Positions 9,111 through 20,618 of a stretch of DNA of 64,000 nucleotides are shown here, piece after piece. A model generated the notes under the pieces. It was not told the origin of the DNA and searched no databases. It saw only the letters and a list, made by a program, of their open reading frames with translations. The stretch lies in the NCBI GenBank assembly GCA_022826965.1, contig JAJDTU010000001.1:124001-188000 (forward strand). The letters are read 5' to 3'. Every line of letters starts with the position of its first letter. The stretch's first letter is position 1. The position numbers were made by a program, and so were the translations under genes. This DNA is from Dehalococcoidia bacterium. Lineage in GTDB: Bacteria; Chloroflexota; Dehalococcoidia; Bin125.

Positions 9111-9503
9111 CGCTCATCGCCCTTCGCCAGCGGGTCCAAAGGCTCCGCGAACATGACTTCCCGATAGCCCGGACGCCACCGCACATCGTTATCCCGTGCA
9201 TTCTAGGCACGATTGGAGAGTAGGACGCCAGATTCATCAATGGGCCTGATCGCCGGCGTGGCGGAGACGTAACGCGGACTGTCAAGTGTATGGACGAACG
9301 GCGTGGATGATTTGGGGGAGAAGTGGATAGGCTATCTGGTCAGCAGCGTACTTCGGGGGTTCCTCGCGATAGCTGTTGTGTGCCCGCACGCTGGTTAGTA
9401 TGTTCCCTCAAGCGACCCCCTCTGCAGAGCGGCCTCTCTGGTCGATCCGCCAGGGGCCCGTGCATCGCCCGCAGCAGTATTTCCATAAGGAAGCGAGAGC
9501 GGC
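9111..9503. promoter_or_regulatory. Divergent coaX/dnaA intergenic region with two degenerate DnaA boxes
   Basis: 393 bases without a credible gene. Two direct 9-mers that each match the DnaA box core GTGGAT (7 of 9 to TGTGGATAA) lie at 9302-9310 and 9322-9330, 20 bases apart in the same orientation. This spacing would suit DnaA autoregulation or part of an origin. A ribosome site (GGAAG) precedes the dnaA ATG. No promoter hexamers can be assigned with confidence. Confidence 0.45.
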
Positions 9504-10910
9504 ATGGTCTCCCGGTCCGCGCGATCGCTCAATGACCCACACTCCGACCCCCGCGCCATCTGGCAGCGCACACTGCAACTCCTGAGAGACTCACTCGACC
9601 GAGAAACCTACGAGACCTGGTTCGCCGAGACTCACGCGATCGAGATCCGTGGCGGCGTGCTCCACGTCGGCGTGCCCACCGTGATCAAGCTCGAAACACT
9701 GCGCGGCAGCTACTACCCGCAGTTGGCCTCCGCAGTCCGGCAGGCCGCCGGTCGGCCAATGGAGATCGAACTTCGCGTCGCTGCGAGGCCCGAGCCGATC
9801 TCGCCCGCTCTCGACTTCGCCGAATCGCCCAGCGTGCTCGACGGCGGTCGCGGCCAACCGATTCAGCCCGCGCGCAGTCGCCCGTCGGTACTCAATCAGG
9901 CCACGTTCGAGCGGTTCGTCGAAGGCACCTCCAACCAGATCGCCGTCACCGCCGCCCGGCGCGTTGCCTTCCATCCGGGCGAAGACACCAATCCGCTGTT
10001 CATCTACGCCAACTCGGGCTTGGGCAAGACCCACCTGCTGCACGCGATCGCCCATGTCACCATGCAGCGCCACTACACGGTGCTCGTCGAGACCGAGTCC
10101 TACGTACGCCAGTTCGTCAACAGCGTCGGGGCCGGGGAACGGGCCGCCTTCCAGGCCAAGTACGAGTCGGCCGAGGTGCTCATCATTGACGACGTGCAGA
10201 AGCTGGGTGGCAAAACGCAGACCCAGGAGGAGTTCTTCAACGTCTTCAATGCGATGCATAAGCAGGGGCGGCAGATCGTGATTGCCTCCGACATGCCTCC
10301 GCGCCGATTGACCGGCCTCAGCGAGCGTCTGGTGACGCGCTTCGAGGGCGGGCTGGTGGTCGAGATTAGCCCGCCGGACCTCGAGCTGCGTCTGGCGATT
10401 CTGCAGCGCACGATCCGAGACTGGAAGCTCGACATCGACGAGCAGACGGCGTACATGATCGCCGAACGGGGCGGCACCAACGTCCGCGCACTGCTTGGCG
10501 CGTTGCAGCGAGTCCGCGTGTACGCCGAGAGCGACCGTTCGCCCGTCACTCCCGCCGTCGTGATGCGCGCGTTGGCCGGACACATCCCCGAGGAAGCACG
10601 CAAGGCGAAGCCGACGGTGGCCGAACTGATCGCCGCGGCGTCTGACGTCACCACTGTCGCGCCGGAACTCTTTACCTCTCCGCGCAAGGACCGCCGAACG
10701 GCGCGCGCCCGTCAACTCGTCATGTACCTCGCCTGCCACCACACGGACCTCTCGCTCAACGCGATCGGCGAGGCGCTCGGTGGCCGAGACCATTCAACGG
10801 TGCTGCACGGTCGAGACAAGGTCGAGTCACTCTTGACCAAGACCGGCGATCCCGAAGCGCAGTGGTGGGTGCAGCAAATCTCCGAGATCCGTTCGCGCCT
10901 GCATCTTTAG
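9504..10910 (+). CDS. dnaA: Chromosomal replication initiator protein DnaA
   Basis: AAA+ ATPase that binds DnaA boxes and melts the origin. 468 aa. Domain I about 10-100 (WQRTLQLLRDSLDRETYETWF), a short linker, AAA+ domain about 130-345 with Walker A NSGLGKTHLLHAI and Walker B VLIIDDVQKLGG, then domain IV about 375-468 with the DNA-binding signature GGRDHSTVLHGRD. Walker A has NSG where most have GGVG, a mild variation. The ATG has GGAAG 10 bases upstream. No dnaN follows; instead obg and nadD do, with gyrB 3 kb away on the opposite strand. Confidence 0.97.
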   Translation: MVSRSARSLNDPHSDPRAIWQRTLQLLRDSLDRETYETWFAETHAIEIRGGVLHVGVPTVIKLETLRGSYYPQLASAVRQAAGRPMEIELRVAARPEPISPALDFAESPSVLDGGRGQPIQPARSRPSVLNQATFERFVEGTSNQIAVTAARRVAFHPGEDTNPLFIYANSGLGKTHLLHAIAHVTMQRHYTVLVETESYVRQFVNSVGAGERAAFQAKYESAEVLIIDDVQKLGGKTQTQEEFFNVFNAMHKQGRQIVIASDMPPRRLTGLSERLVTRFEGGLVVEISPPDLELRLAILQRTIRDWKLDIDEQTAYMIAERGGTNVRALLGALQRVRVYAESDRSPVTPAVVMRALAGHIPEEARKAKPTVAELIAAASDVTTVAPELFTSPRKDRRTARARQLVMYLACHHTDLSLNAIGEALGGRDHSTVLHGRDKVESLLTKTGDPEAQWWVQQISEIRSRLHL

Positions 10911-11150
10911 GGCGGCGTCCAGTCTCCGCGACTTCCACATCGGCTCCACGATTCATCCGGTCGTCTCGCGCTCTGCTCCACGGCGCGCCCACCGTCGCGA
11001 ACGGTCAAGACCCTGCTCAGGCCGCAGTGACCGCCACTCATCCCCTTTGCCCCACGATCAGACAACAACGACAACGATCTACACAACTCTCTCCTCACTT
11101 GTAGATCCCTGATCCGGAATGGCCGTCGAGGGTGTGGATAAACTCGACGC
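10911..11150. other. Candidate oriC segment: perfect DnaA box and inverted repeat between dnaA and obg
   Basis: 240 bases. A perfect consensus DnaA box (TGTGGATAA) lies at 11133-11141, just before the obg ATG. Upstream, GATCTACA at 11076-11083 and TGTAGATC at 11100-11107 form an exact 8-base inverted repeat with a 16-base spacer, in a locally A/C-rich stretch that is poorer in G than its surroundings. Several TCCACA/TCCACG cores occur at 10930-10985. Only one full box is visible, so oriC is a hypothesis; the inverted repeat could instead be an operator of obg. Confidence 0.4.
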
Positions 11151-12425
11151 ATGATCGACTCAATCGAAATCGAGGTCGAAGGCGGTGCGGGCGGTCGCGG
11201 TGCCGTGTCGTTCCGCCGCGAGAAATTTGTTCCGCGCGGCGGCCCTGACGGCGGCCGCGGCGGCCGTGGCGGCGACGTGATCGTGGTGGCCAACGGTCAG
11301 TTGAACACGCTCAGGCGCTATCGGCGCCAGCGCAGGTTTCGGGCCGAGTCGGGCACCAACGGTGGAACGAATCAAAAGCGCGGTCGCGGCGGTGCAACGC
11401 TGCTGCTTGAACTGCCGGTCGGCACGATCGTGTCGCAGGTCAAGGGCGCAAACGCGGAACAACTCGTTGACCTGAGCGAAGACGGGCAGTCGCTGGTGGT
11501 GGCCTGGGGCGGCCGCGGCGGCCAGGGAAACATGTACTTCCGCAGCGCGACCAATCAGACACCGCGGGTCGCGCAAAAGGGCGAGCTTGGTGAGCGTCGC
11601 AGACTCAAGTTGGAGCTGCGCGTGCTCGCCGATGTGGGCATTGTCGGCCTGCCCAACGCGGGCAAGTCATCGCTGCTGCGCTACCTCACGGCCGCCCGGC
11701 CGCGGGTCGCCGACTACCCGTTCACCACCCTGGAGCCGCACCTGGGCGTCGTCTCGGTGGGTTGGGATGAGTTCGTGATGGCCGACCTGCCCGGATTGAT
11801 CGAGGGCGCAGCCGACGGCGCCGGGCTGGGCCACGACTTTCTCCGCCACACCTCGCGCACGCGCCTGCTCGTCCACCTGATCGACGGCTCGCAAGACGAT
11901 CCGCGCAGGGCGAAGGATCTCGTCGACCACGAGCTCGCCGGATACTCGGCGGAGCTGGCGGGCAGGCCTCAGATCGTTGCGATCAACAAGGTCGACCTCG
12001 AGGAGGTGGATGTGCTGCGGGACGAGATATCCGAGATGTTCGCCGACTTGCGGCAAGCGCCGCTCTTCTGCTCAGCCGCGACCGGCGAGGGTACCGAGGC
12101 CGTCGTCGCGGCCTGCGCGTCTGCTCTGTCGGAACTGCACGAACCGGAGCCCGCGCGAGAGCTGAAAGTCCCGGTTGTGAGACCCAGGCAGGACGGCCGG
12201 CGATTCGAGGTCGAACAAATCTCTTCCGGCGCCTTCTCCGTCAAAGGCGCGTCAGTGGAGCGGTTCGTATCAATGATGGAGCTCGACAACGACGAAGCCC
12301 TGGCCGAGACCTACCGCTGGCTCGACCGGCGCGGCGTCGCGGCGGCGCTGCATCGGGCCGGATGCCAGCCGGGGGATGTGGTGCGGATCGGCCGATCCTC
12401 GATCCGCTGGGAGTGGGAGCGCTAG
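11151..12425 (+). CDS. obg: GTPase Obg/CgtA
   Basis: Ribosome-associated GTPase needed for 50S maturation and stress control. 424 aa. The N-terminal glycine-rich Obg fold covers about 1-160 (EGGAGGRGAVSFRREKF, GGRGGRGGDVI). The G domain covers about 161-330 with GLPNAGKSSLL (G1), DLPGLIEGAADGAGLG (G3) and NKVDLEE (G4). A C-terminal OCT domain covers about 345-424, as in Gram-positive-type Obg. The start is the ATG 10 bases after the DnaA box. nadD follows with a 4-base gap, an obg-nadD unit seen in many bacteria. Confidence 0.97.
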   Translation: MIDSIEIEVEGGAGGRGAVSFRREKFVPRGGPDGGRGGRGGDVIVVANGQLNTLRRYRRQRRFRAESGTNGGTNQKRGRGGATLLLELPVGTIVSQVKGANAEQLVDLSEDGQSLVVAWGGRGGQGNMYFRSATNQTPRVAQKGELGERRRLKLELRVLADVGIVGLPNAGKSSLLRYLTAARPRVADYPFTTLEPHLGVVSVGWDEFVMADLPGLIEGAADGAGLGHDFLRHTSRTRLLVHLIDGSQDDPRRAKDLVDHELAGYSAELAGRPQIVAINKVDLEEVDVLRDEISEMFADLRQAPLFCSAATGEGTEAVVAACASALSELHEPEPARELKVPVVRPRQDGRRFEVEQISSGAFSVKGASVERFVSMMELDNDEALAETYRWLDRRGVAAALHRAGCQPGDVVRIGRSSIRWEWER

Positions 12426-12429
12426 CGGC

Positions 12430-13068
12430 GTGGCGGAGCCGGCGCTGACCGACGAGCTCCAGTTCGAGTCGCACGAGCGTGTCGGGGCGTTGGGCGGCAC
12501 CTTCGATCCGCTCCACCGAGCCCATCTGCACCTCGCCGACGCAGCTGCCCAGGCCCTGCAGTTGGATCGGCTCATCCTGATCCCGGCCGGCGACCCCTGG
12601 CGCAAGCGGGACCGATCGGTCACGCCGGCCAGGCATCGGCTGGCGATGACGCTCGCCGCGGTGGAAGAGCGGCGCGGCGGCCTGGAGGTGTCGGACCTCG
12701 AGATCCGACGTGACGGGCCGACTTACACCCTCGACACCGTGCGAGAACTCCGCGACCGAGGTGCGAAGCAGCTTTGGTGGATCATGGGCGCCGACGCCGT
12801 GCTCGACCTCCCCCACTGGCACAAACCGAACGAGATACTCACCTGCGCCCGCATAGCGGCGGCGGTGCGCCCCGGAGCCGAGCTCGACCGCCGTCAGCTC
12901 GACCGGATTGTCTACGGCCTCGGCCGCTGGCTCGACTGGGTGCCGATGGACCCGATCGATCTGTCGGCGTCGGAGCTGCGGGATCGAATGCGCGCGCACG
13001 AGGACGTCTCAGATGATGTGCCCTTGGCTGTGCTGAGTTACGCCCGCGAACAACAGCTGTACGAGTAG
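12430..13068 (+). CDS. nadD: Nicotinate-nucleotide adenylyltransferase
   Basis: Transfers AMP from ATP to nicotinate mononucleotide in NAD synthesis. 212 aa from the GTG at 12430. Landmarks: VGALGGTFDPLHRAHLHLA (nucleotidyltransferase GGTFDPxHxGH motif), GADAVLDLPHWHKPNEIL, and a C-terminal LSASELRDRMRA, the family ISSTxIR-type motif in a variant form. The GTG lies 4 bases after the obg stop. An in-frame ATG farther upstream would lie inside obg and was rejected. Confidence 0.94.
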   Translation: MAEPALTDELQFESHERVGALGGTFDPLHRAHLHLADAAAQALQLDRLILIPAGDPWRKRDRSVTPARHRLAMTLAAVEERRGGLEVSDLEIRRDGPTYTLDTVRELRDRGAKQLWWIMGADAVLDLPHWHKPNEILTCARIAAAVRPGAELDRRQLDRIVYGLGRWLDWVPMDPIDLSASELRDRMRAHEDVSDDVPLAVLSYAREQQLYE

Positions 13069-13099
13069 GGCTGGCCCGATGGGAGTCCCGCGCTGCGCA

Positions 13100-13762
13100 T
13101 TAGCAGTGCCCGATGTTCGCCGAAGTGTAGTGCTCCTTGCGCACAAGCACGGTCAGGCGCGGCCCGGGAGGCAAGAGGAACGGCCGCAGGGGCAGCGTTT
13201 GAATCCAGGCGAAGCCGGCGTCGTAGGCGAGCTGTCCGACCTGGGCGAAGCTGCGTAGTCTGGGCGACCGCCCGTTGCGGCCGAGCACAGCCGACCAGAT
13301 GGCGTTGACGGTCTCCGACCTCGAGGGCGCAACCTCCCAGAGCACGGCGACGCCGTTGTGGTCGAGAACCCGCCAGAGCTCCTCCAGCACCCGCAACGCG
13401 TGCCGGTCATCCCAGTGACGCAGCTGGTGGGGAACAAGAGCGAAGTCCACTTGCCCGTCCTTCATCGGTAATCGATGGCATTCAGCTCTGAGCACGTCCA
13501 CGCCAGACGCGACCCCCGGTTGACGGCCATCGGTCAGGATGGCGATCGGAGTCGGCTCCAGCTCGGCCACGTCCGCGATCAAAGAGGCCAGCGCCGGTGA
13601 ATCGGGACCGAGTACGAGCAGCCGCTCGACCGCGGCCATCGCCGTCAAGCCGACGATCTGCGCGGCGGGCGAATCCTCCAGAGCGAGCCGCGCCTGTCCA
13701 CGCCACCAGCGTCGGAGGGCGGGAGGCATGACTACCCCCAACGCGCCCGCAGAATCGCTCAC
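13100..13762 (-). CDS. Class I SAM-dependent methyltransferase-like protein
   Basis: 220 aa. The Rossmann-like core is recognisable: VERLLVLGPDSPALASLIADV in place of motif I (no canonical GxGxG), VDVLRAECHRLPMKDGQVDFALVPHQLRHWDD resembling the xxLPFxDxxFDxVxxxxxLxH segment of Methyltransf_11, then ALRVLEELWRVLDHNGVAVLWEV. The glycine loop reads LGPDSPAL, so cofactor binding may be weakened. It sits directly downstream of gyrB on the same strand (4 bases between gyrB stop and this GTG), so it is probably cotranscribed. The substrate is unknown. Confidence 0.68.
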   Translation of the reverse strand: MSDSAGALGVVMPPALRRWWRGQARLALEDSPAAQIVGLTAMAAVERLLVLGPDSPALASLIADVAELEPTPIAILTDGRQPGVASGVDVLRAECHRLPMKDGQVDFALVPHQLRHWDDRHALRVLEELWRVLDHNGVAVLWEVAPSRSETVNAIWSAVLGRNGRSPRLRSFAQVGQLAYDAGFAWIQTLPLRPFLLPPGPRLTVLVRKEHYTSANIGHC

Positions 13763-13766
13763 GGTG

Positions 13767-16488
<2,722 letters not shown>

Positions 16489-16501
<13 letters not shown>

Positions 16502-17034
16502 TCCGTCCCGTGCCGCGCCTACGCAGCAACATCATCGCGATCTACATCGTCCGCCCGGCACGAGACGGGCTCGAACTGCTCATGCTCCAGCGACCGCCGA
16601 GCCACCGCTTCGCCGGCGCCTGGCAGACGGTCGGCGGCCACATCGAGGAGAAGCAAGGCGAGACCGCCTGGCAAGCCGCCATGAGAGAGCTGGACGAAGA
16701 AACCGGCCTGGAGGTCGAGCGCTGGTTCCGCATCGACCGCCCCGAGACCTTCTACAACCCCGAAAACGACACGATCTACATCGTTCCCGCCTTCGCTGCC
16801 CTGGTTGCGGCACGAGCGGAGCCAACGATCTCGGCAGAGCACCAGGCTTGGCGTTGGCAGAGTCCCACTCAAGCAGCAGAAACCGTCGATTGGGCGGCGA
16901 TGCGCGACTCGATCCTGATGGTCGGAGAGGCATTGGCAGATCCCGGGAACCCTGGTCTGGGCGTGATGGAGTTTGACCCCAGGATTCTCCCTGGCGACCG
17001 GCACCTGGACGCCAACAGCGCCCTACACGACTGA
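16489..17034 (+). CDS. Nudix hydrolase with expanded Nudix box
   Basis: 181 aa. Nudix fold with Nudix box GGHIEEKQGETAWQAAMREL followed by DEETGL. The RExxEExGL half is intact (Arg and the Glu pair that bind Mg2+), but two extra residues lie between the second Gly and the first box Glu compared with GGxxExGE. The N-terminal SNIIAIYIVRPARDGLELLMLQRP strand is family-typical and recalls dihydroneopterin-triphosphate or (d)NTP pyrophosphatases. The GTG start lies inside the trmO 3' end, which suggests translational coupling. Substrate unknown. Confidence 0.82.
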
Positions 17035-17065
17035 CCATCAACGACGACCGTGCAACGATGAGCCC

Positions 17066-18151
17066 ATGACATCGATCGGACTCATCGGCTTCGAACGCTC
17101 CGGCAAAACGACACTGTTCAACGCCCTGACCGGCGCCGGCCGGGCCACCGGTTTCACCACGCACATGGAGCCGCACGAGGGCGTCGTCCCGGCCGCCGAC
17201 GCGCGCCTGGACAAGCTCGCTGACCTGTATCAACCGAAGAAGACAACCCCGGCCGTGCTCGATGTGGTCGATTTCCCCGGCGCCGGATTCGCCGGCGCGC
17301 TGGGAGGAGGAAACGAGCCCCCGTCAAGCAGATTGCTCGACCAGCTCTCACAGCTCGATACCCTGGTCCACGTCGTGCGCGCATTCCACAACGACGCCGT
17401 GCCGCACCCCGCCGAACGCATCGACCCCCAGGGCGACATTGAGGCGATGCAACTTGAACTCACGTTCGCCGACCTCGCCCTGATCGAGAAACGGCTTCAG
17501 CGCATCGCCGACGAAACCAAGTCGATGAAGGCGGCTGAACGCGTGGCCGCGGACCGAGAAACCGATCTGTTGCGACGCCTGCATAACCACCTCGGTGACG
17601 GCGGCACCCTGCTCGACGCGCCGCTCTCTGATCTCGAGCGCGCCGATATCCGTCACTACCGATTCCTCACCGAACGGCCAATGCTGACCATCTTCAACGT
17701 CGACGAGGACGCGGCCGCCGGAGCTGCGATTGAAGGCATCGCGCTCTCGGCCCGACTGGAGGAAGAACTGCGCGACTTCGACGACGACGAGGCTGCCTCA
17801 TATCGCGAGGAGCTTGGCGTCGGAGCCGGAGCGGTCGAGACGGCCCTCCAGGAGACGTTCCGGCTGCTGGGCCTGCGCACATTCTTCACCGTCGGCCCGG
17901 ACGACTGCCACGCCTGGAACGTGAGGGCCGGCGACACCGCGCCGCAGGCTGCCGGTAGGATCCACACCGACTTCGAACGAGGCTTCATCCGCGCCGAAGT
18001 CGTGCGCTGGGACGATCTGATCGACTGCGGAGCAGCCGTCGGCGCGTCCGGCGCAGAAGCAGAGGCCAAGAGGCGCGCCCAACTCCGCACCGAAGGCAAG
18101 GACTACGAAGTCCAGGACGGCGATGTCCTGCACATCCTCTTCAACATCTGA
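17066..18151 (+). CDS. ychF: Redox-regulated ATPase/GTPase YchF
   Basis: 361 aa, normal for YchF/OLA1. G1 loop GFERSGKTTLFNALTG (the usual NVGKS is SGKTT), G3-like DVVDFPGAGF, and NVDED where YchF proteins have the NxxE motif that favours ATP over GTP. A coiled-coil helical pair covers about 130-200. A C-terminal TGS domain ends KDYEVQDGDVLHILFNI. YchF proteins bind ribosomes and respond to oxidative stress in studied species. The start is the ATG before TSIGLIGF; an upstream start adds an unrelated extension inside the Nudix gene's end. Confidence 0.94.
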   Translation: MTSIGLIGFERSGKTTLFNALTGAGRATGFTTHMEPHEGVVPAADARLDKLADLYQPKKTTPAVLDVVDFPGAGFAGALGGGNEPPSSRLLDQLSQLDTLVHVVRAFHNDAVPHPAERIDPQGDIEAMQLELTFADLALIEKRLQRIADETKSMKAAERVAADRETDLLRRLHNHLGDGGTLLDAPLSDLERADIRHYRFLTERPMLTIFNVDEDAAAGAAIEGIALSARLEEELRDFDDDEAASYREELGVGAGAVETALQETFRLLGLRTFFTVGPDDCHAWNVRAGDTAPQAAGRIHTDFERGFIRAEVVRWDDLIDCGAAVGASGAEAEAKRRAQLRTEGKDYEVQDGDVLHILFNI

Positions 18152-18181
18152 CCGCGCCCGTCCGGGACGTATCCTCTAGCC

Positions 18182-19018
18182 ATGGCCAGTTCCGCCGACA
18201 TCGCCCGCGCACTGCTGATCGCCGCCCGCGACGGCCCCGCCGTGGCCTCTTGCACCGTGATGGGCGCGACCGACGGAGTCGAGATCGCGCTTGGCGCAAA
18301 GATGCTGGTCTACGAGGACAACAACCTGGGCGAGATCGGCGGCGGCCCACTCGAAGCGGCCGTCGCCGAGTTCGGTCGCAGAGCGATCCCCAAACACCTC
18401 GTCCAGACCTGTGCCTTCACACCGGGCGGCGAGCTGGTTGAAGGCCGCCGCGCGATCGAGGCCGCAGACGCAATCGTCGAAATCCTCGTCGAGGTCGTTG
18501 AGCCCGCGTCAACCTTGCTCGTCGTGGGCGGCGGACACGTCGGCCTCGCCGTGGGCCAACTCGGAGCGATGCTGGGCATGGAGGTCGCGATCATCGACGA
18601 CCGCGAAGACTACGCCAATGAGGACCGCTTCCCCTACGAGGCCAACGTCATCTGCGGGGACTTCGGCGAAGAGCTCGAACGCTTCCCGATCTCCGCCAAC
18701 ACCTACATCGTCCTCGTCTCGCGCGGGCACAAAGTGGACGAGCTGGCACTGCGCGCAGTCGCCGAACGGGGCGCCGGATACGTCGGCATGATCGGCTCCA
18801 AGCGCCGCACCCGCACGGTCTTGCAGCACCTGGCTGAGGAAGGCATCGATCCGCAGGCGCTGGACAGGGTCTTCACGCCGATCGGCCTCGATATCGGCGC
18901 GGAGACCCCCGAAGAAATCGCCGTATCGGTACTGGGCGAGATCATCCTCGTACGCCGCGGCGGCGGCGCGCAGCCGATGTCGGAGCACGGCCGCATGTTG
19001 GCCTCAATCCGGCGCTAA
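18182..19018 (+). CDS. XdhC/CoxF-family molybdenum-hydroxylase maturation protein
   Basis: 278 aa. The N-terminal XdhC_CoxI domain (about 10-85) contains LGAKMLVYEDNNLGEIGGGPLE. The C-terminal Rossmann domain (about 110-265) has LLVVGGGHVGLAVGQLG and VSRGHKVDELALRAV, then GYVGMIGSKRRTR. XdhC-type proteins bind and sulfurate molybdopterin cytosine dinucleotide for insertion into xanthine dehydrogenase/CO dehydrogenase-type enzymes. No such hydroxylase is in the window, so the client is encoded elsewhere. It is followed 32 bases later by a single-domain homologue. Confidence 0.88.
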   Translation: MASSADIARALLIAARDGPAVASCTVMGATDGVEIALGAKMLVYEDNNLGEIGGGPLEAAVAEFGRRAIPKHLVQTCAFTPGGELVEGRRAIEAADAIVEILVEVVEPASTLLVVGGGHVGLAVGQLGAMLGMEVAIIDDREDYANEDRFPYEANVICGDFGEELERFPISANTYIVLVSRGHKVDELALRAVAERGAGYVGMIGSKRRTRTVLQHLAEEGIDPQALDRVFTPIGLDIGAETPEEIAVSVLGEIILVRRGGGAQPMSEHGRMLASIRR

Positions 19019-19050
19019 ACTGGAAAGCCGAAAGACGCAGAGGAACGACG

Positions 19051-19368
19051 ATGCCACAGGACGAAGTCTACGAAGCCATGTCGAGCGCCTTCGAGCAGGG
19101 TGCGCCGGTCGCGCTGGCCACCGTGGCTCAAACCCTCGGCTCGACCCCACGCAAGACGGGCGCCAAGATGCTGGTCCGCGAGGACGGCACGTTCGTCGGC
19201 ACGATCGGCGGTGGCTGCGGCGAGGCGGAGGTCTGGCAGGAGGCGATGGATGCGCTGGATGACGGCGACGCCCGCATGGTCACGGTCGACCTGACCGAGC
19301 CGGTTGACGGCGAAGACAAGATCTGCGGCGGGATTATGCGCATATTCGTCGAGCGGTTGGAAGCATAA
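19051..19368 (+). CDS. Single-domain XdhC_CoxI protein
   Basis: 105 aa, only the N-terminal CoxI-type domain: PVALATVAQTLGSTPRKTGAKM, then VREDGTFVGTIGGGCGEAEV, a close match to the XdhC_CoxI signature GAKMLV...GTIGGGxxE. It lacks the Rossmann domain found in the gene just upstream, so the two probably form a pair that works in molybdenum-cofactor insertion, as in coxI/coxF or xdhC arrays. The ATG follows AGGAACG at suitable spacing. Confidence 0.85.
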   Translation: MPQDEVYEAMSSAFEQGAPVALATVAQTLGSTPRKTGAKMLVREDGTFVGTIGGGCGEAEVWQEAMDALDDGDARMVTVDLTEPVDGEDKICGGIMRIFVERLEA

Positions 19369-19519
19369 CCCCCACCCTCACCGTCACGGAGATCGCTGGT
19401 AAGCTAGGAATCAGCCGCCCGTACCGGGCCTCTCCGACGTTGGGGAGGAAGACCGAGGCGACGCGTTGCACCCAGCGAGCGGCGCGCGCTGAGCGCCGGC
19501 GGCACAGCAGGAGTTCGGT

Positions 19520-19768
19520 ATGGCACTGATCGGGTTTGGTCCTGTCGAAGCGATTGTCGTCGTGATCGTCGTGTTGGTCGTCTTCGGCGCGGGTCGTCTG
19601 GCCGGCGTCGGCAAGGCGCTCGGCACCGGTCTACGCGAGTTCCGCGAGGAAGCGCGGACGTCCGATTCGGAGGAAGAGGGCGAAGAAGAAGCATCGGACG
19701 AAGTCGCAGTCTCGTCCGGCGAGTCCGAAGAAGAAGACAAGCCATCCTCGTCCGGCTCTGCCGGCTGA
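19520..19768 (+). CDS. tatA: Twin-arginine translocase subunit TatA/TatE family
   Basis: 82 aa. A short N-terminal membrane helix (IGFGPVEAIVVVIVVLVVFGAGRL) with the FG-A-G-R-L hinge is followed by an amphipathic helix (GVGKALGTGLREFREEAR) and a strongly acidic/Ser tail (residues 49-82). This is the TatA plan: oligomers form the pore for folded Tat substrates. Usual FGPKKLP is FGAGRLAG here. An AGGAG site precedes the ATG. No tatC is adjacent. Confidence 0.9.
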   Translation: MALIGFGPVEAIVVVIVVLVVFGAGRLAGVGKALGTGLREFREEARTSDSEEEGEEEASDEVAVSSGESEEEDKPSSSGSAG

Positions 19769-19792
19769 CGTCGCGACGCCCGTTCATCACTG

Positions 19793-20551
19793 TTGATCCG
19801 ACTGCGTGCAGTTGCCCTCGACCTGTGGGGCACGCTGATCGTTGACGCCCCCGGCGGCGGGCGCCGCCGCATGCGGCGGCGCGAAACCAGGCTGACCAGG
19901 GCCTACGAGCGCGCCGGCGCGGGGCCCGGCGCAGCCGACGCAGTTCCGTTGGCGATCCGGAGCGCAATCAATGAACTCGTCGTCGCCCATCAGTCCAACA
20001 TCGACCTCTCCGGCGACGACCGTGTGAACGCCGTGCGTCGCTCGATGCTGGAGCAGTGCCCCGACACCGTCGAAGATGACGCGCTGCTCGAGGAACTGAT
20101 CGCCTCGGTCTGCGAGAGCGCGAGCTGGGAACCGCCCGACATCATTGATGGCGTGGAAACGGAATTCGACCGACTCAAGCAGCACGGACTGACCCTCGCC
20201 GTCGTCTCAAACACCGGGTTGGCGCCAGGCTGCTACGTCGAGCGCGCCCTGGTCGCTCGCGGATTCGACCGCTGGATCGATCACTGGATCTGGTCCGACG
20301 AGGTGCTGAGCTGGAAGCCGGGACAGCCGATCTTTCAGGCCGCGCTCGACGCGCTACAGACCGCGGCAGGCGAGACCGCCTTCGTCGGCGACACGCCCGA
20401 GGCGGACATCCTCGGTTCGCAGCACGCCGGGTTCGCAATCTCGGTACTGGTAGGAAGCAAAGGCGAAGACGCTGTTCGTCCGGACATCGCGTTGCCGTCG
20501 TTGCGCGGCCTGACCGATGCGCTCAACGAAGCGGGCGTTCTTCCCATCTGA
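19793..20551 (+). CDS. HAD-superfamily hydrolase
   Basis: 252 aa from a TTG start. Motif I AVALDLWGTLIVD (nucleophile Asp; the usual DxDGT is DLWGT, so the second Asp is Trp, as in several HAD hydrolases), cap domain about 20-110, motif II VVSNTGLAPG, motif III Lys in LSWKPGQPIFQAAL, motif IV FVGDTPEADILGSQHAG. The role is a small-molecule phosphatase or dehalogenase-like reaction; the substrate is not assignable. No ATG fits before the motif, so TTG is accepted without a clear ribosome site. Confidence 0.85.
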   Translation: MIRLRAVALDLWGTLIVDAPGGGRRRMRRRETRLTRAYERAGAGPGAADAVPLAIRSAINELVVAHQSNIDLSGDDRVNAVRRSMLEQCPDTVEDDALLEELIASVCESASWEPPDIIDGVETEFDRLKQHGLTLAVVSNTGLAPGCYVERALVARGFDRWIDHWIWSDEVLSWKPGQPIFQAALDALQTAAGETAFVGDTPEADILGSQHAGFAISVLVGSKGEDAVRPDIALPSLRGLTDALNEAGVLPI

Positions 20552-20618
20552 GTCGGCAGAGACCTTCCTCGTTCTCCGTCCTCCGCCAGGGCTGTTGACA
20601 GAAACATATGCTGGAACC

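Noticed and set aside
20595-20618. Sigma-70 promoter before the site-2 protease (TTGACA at 20595-20600)
   Set aside because: No -10 hexamer occurs at the right spacing before the ATG.
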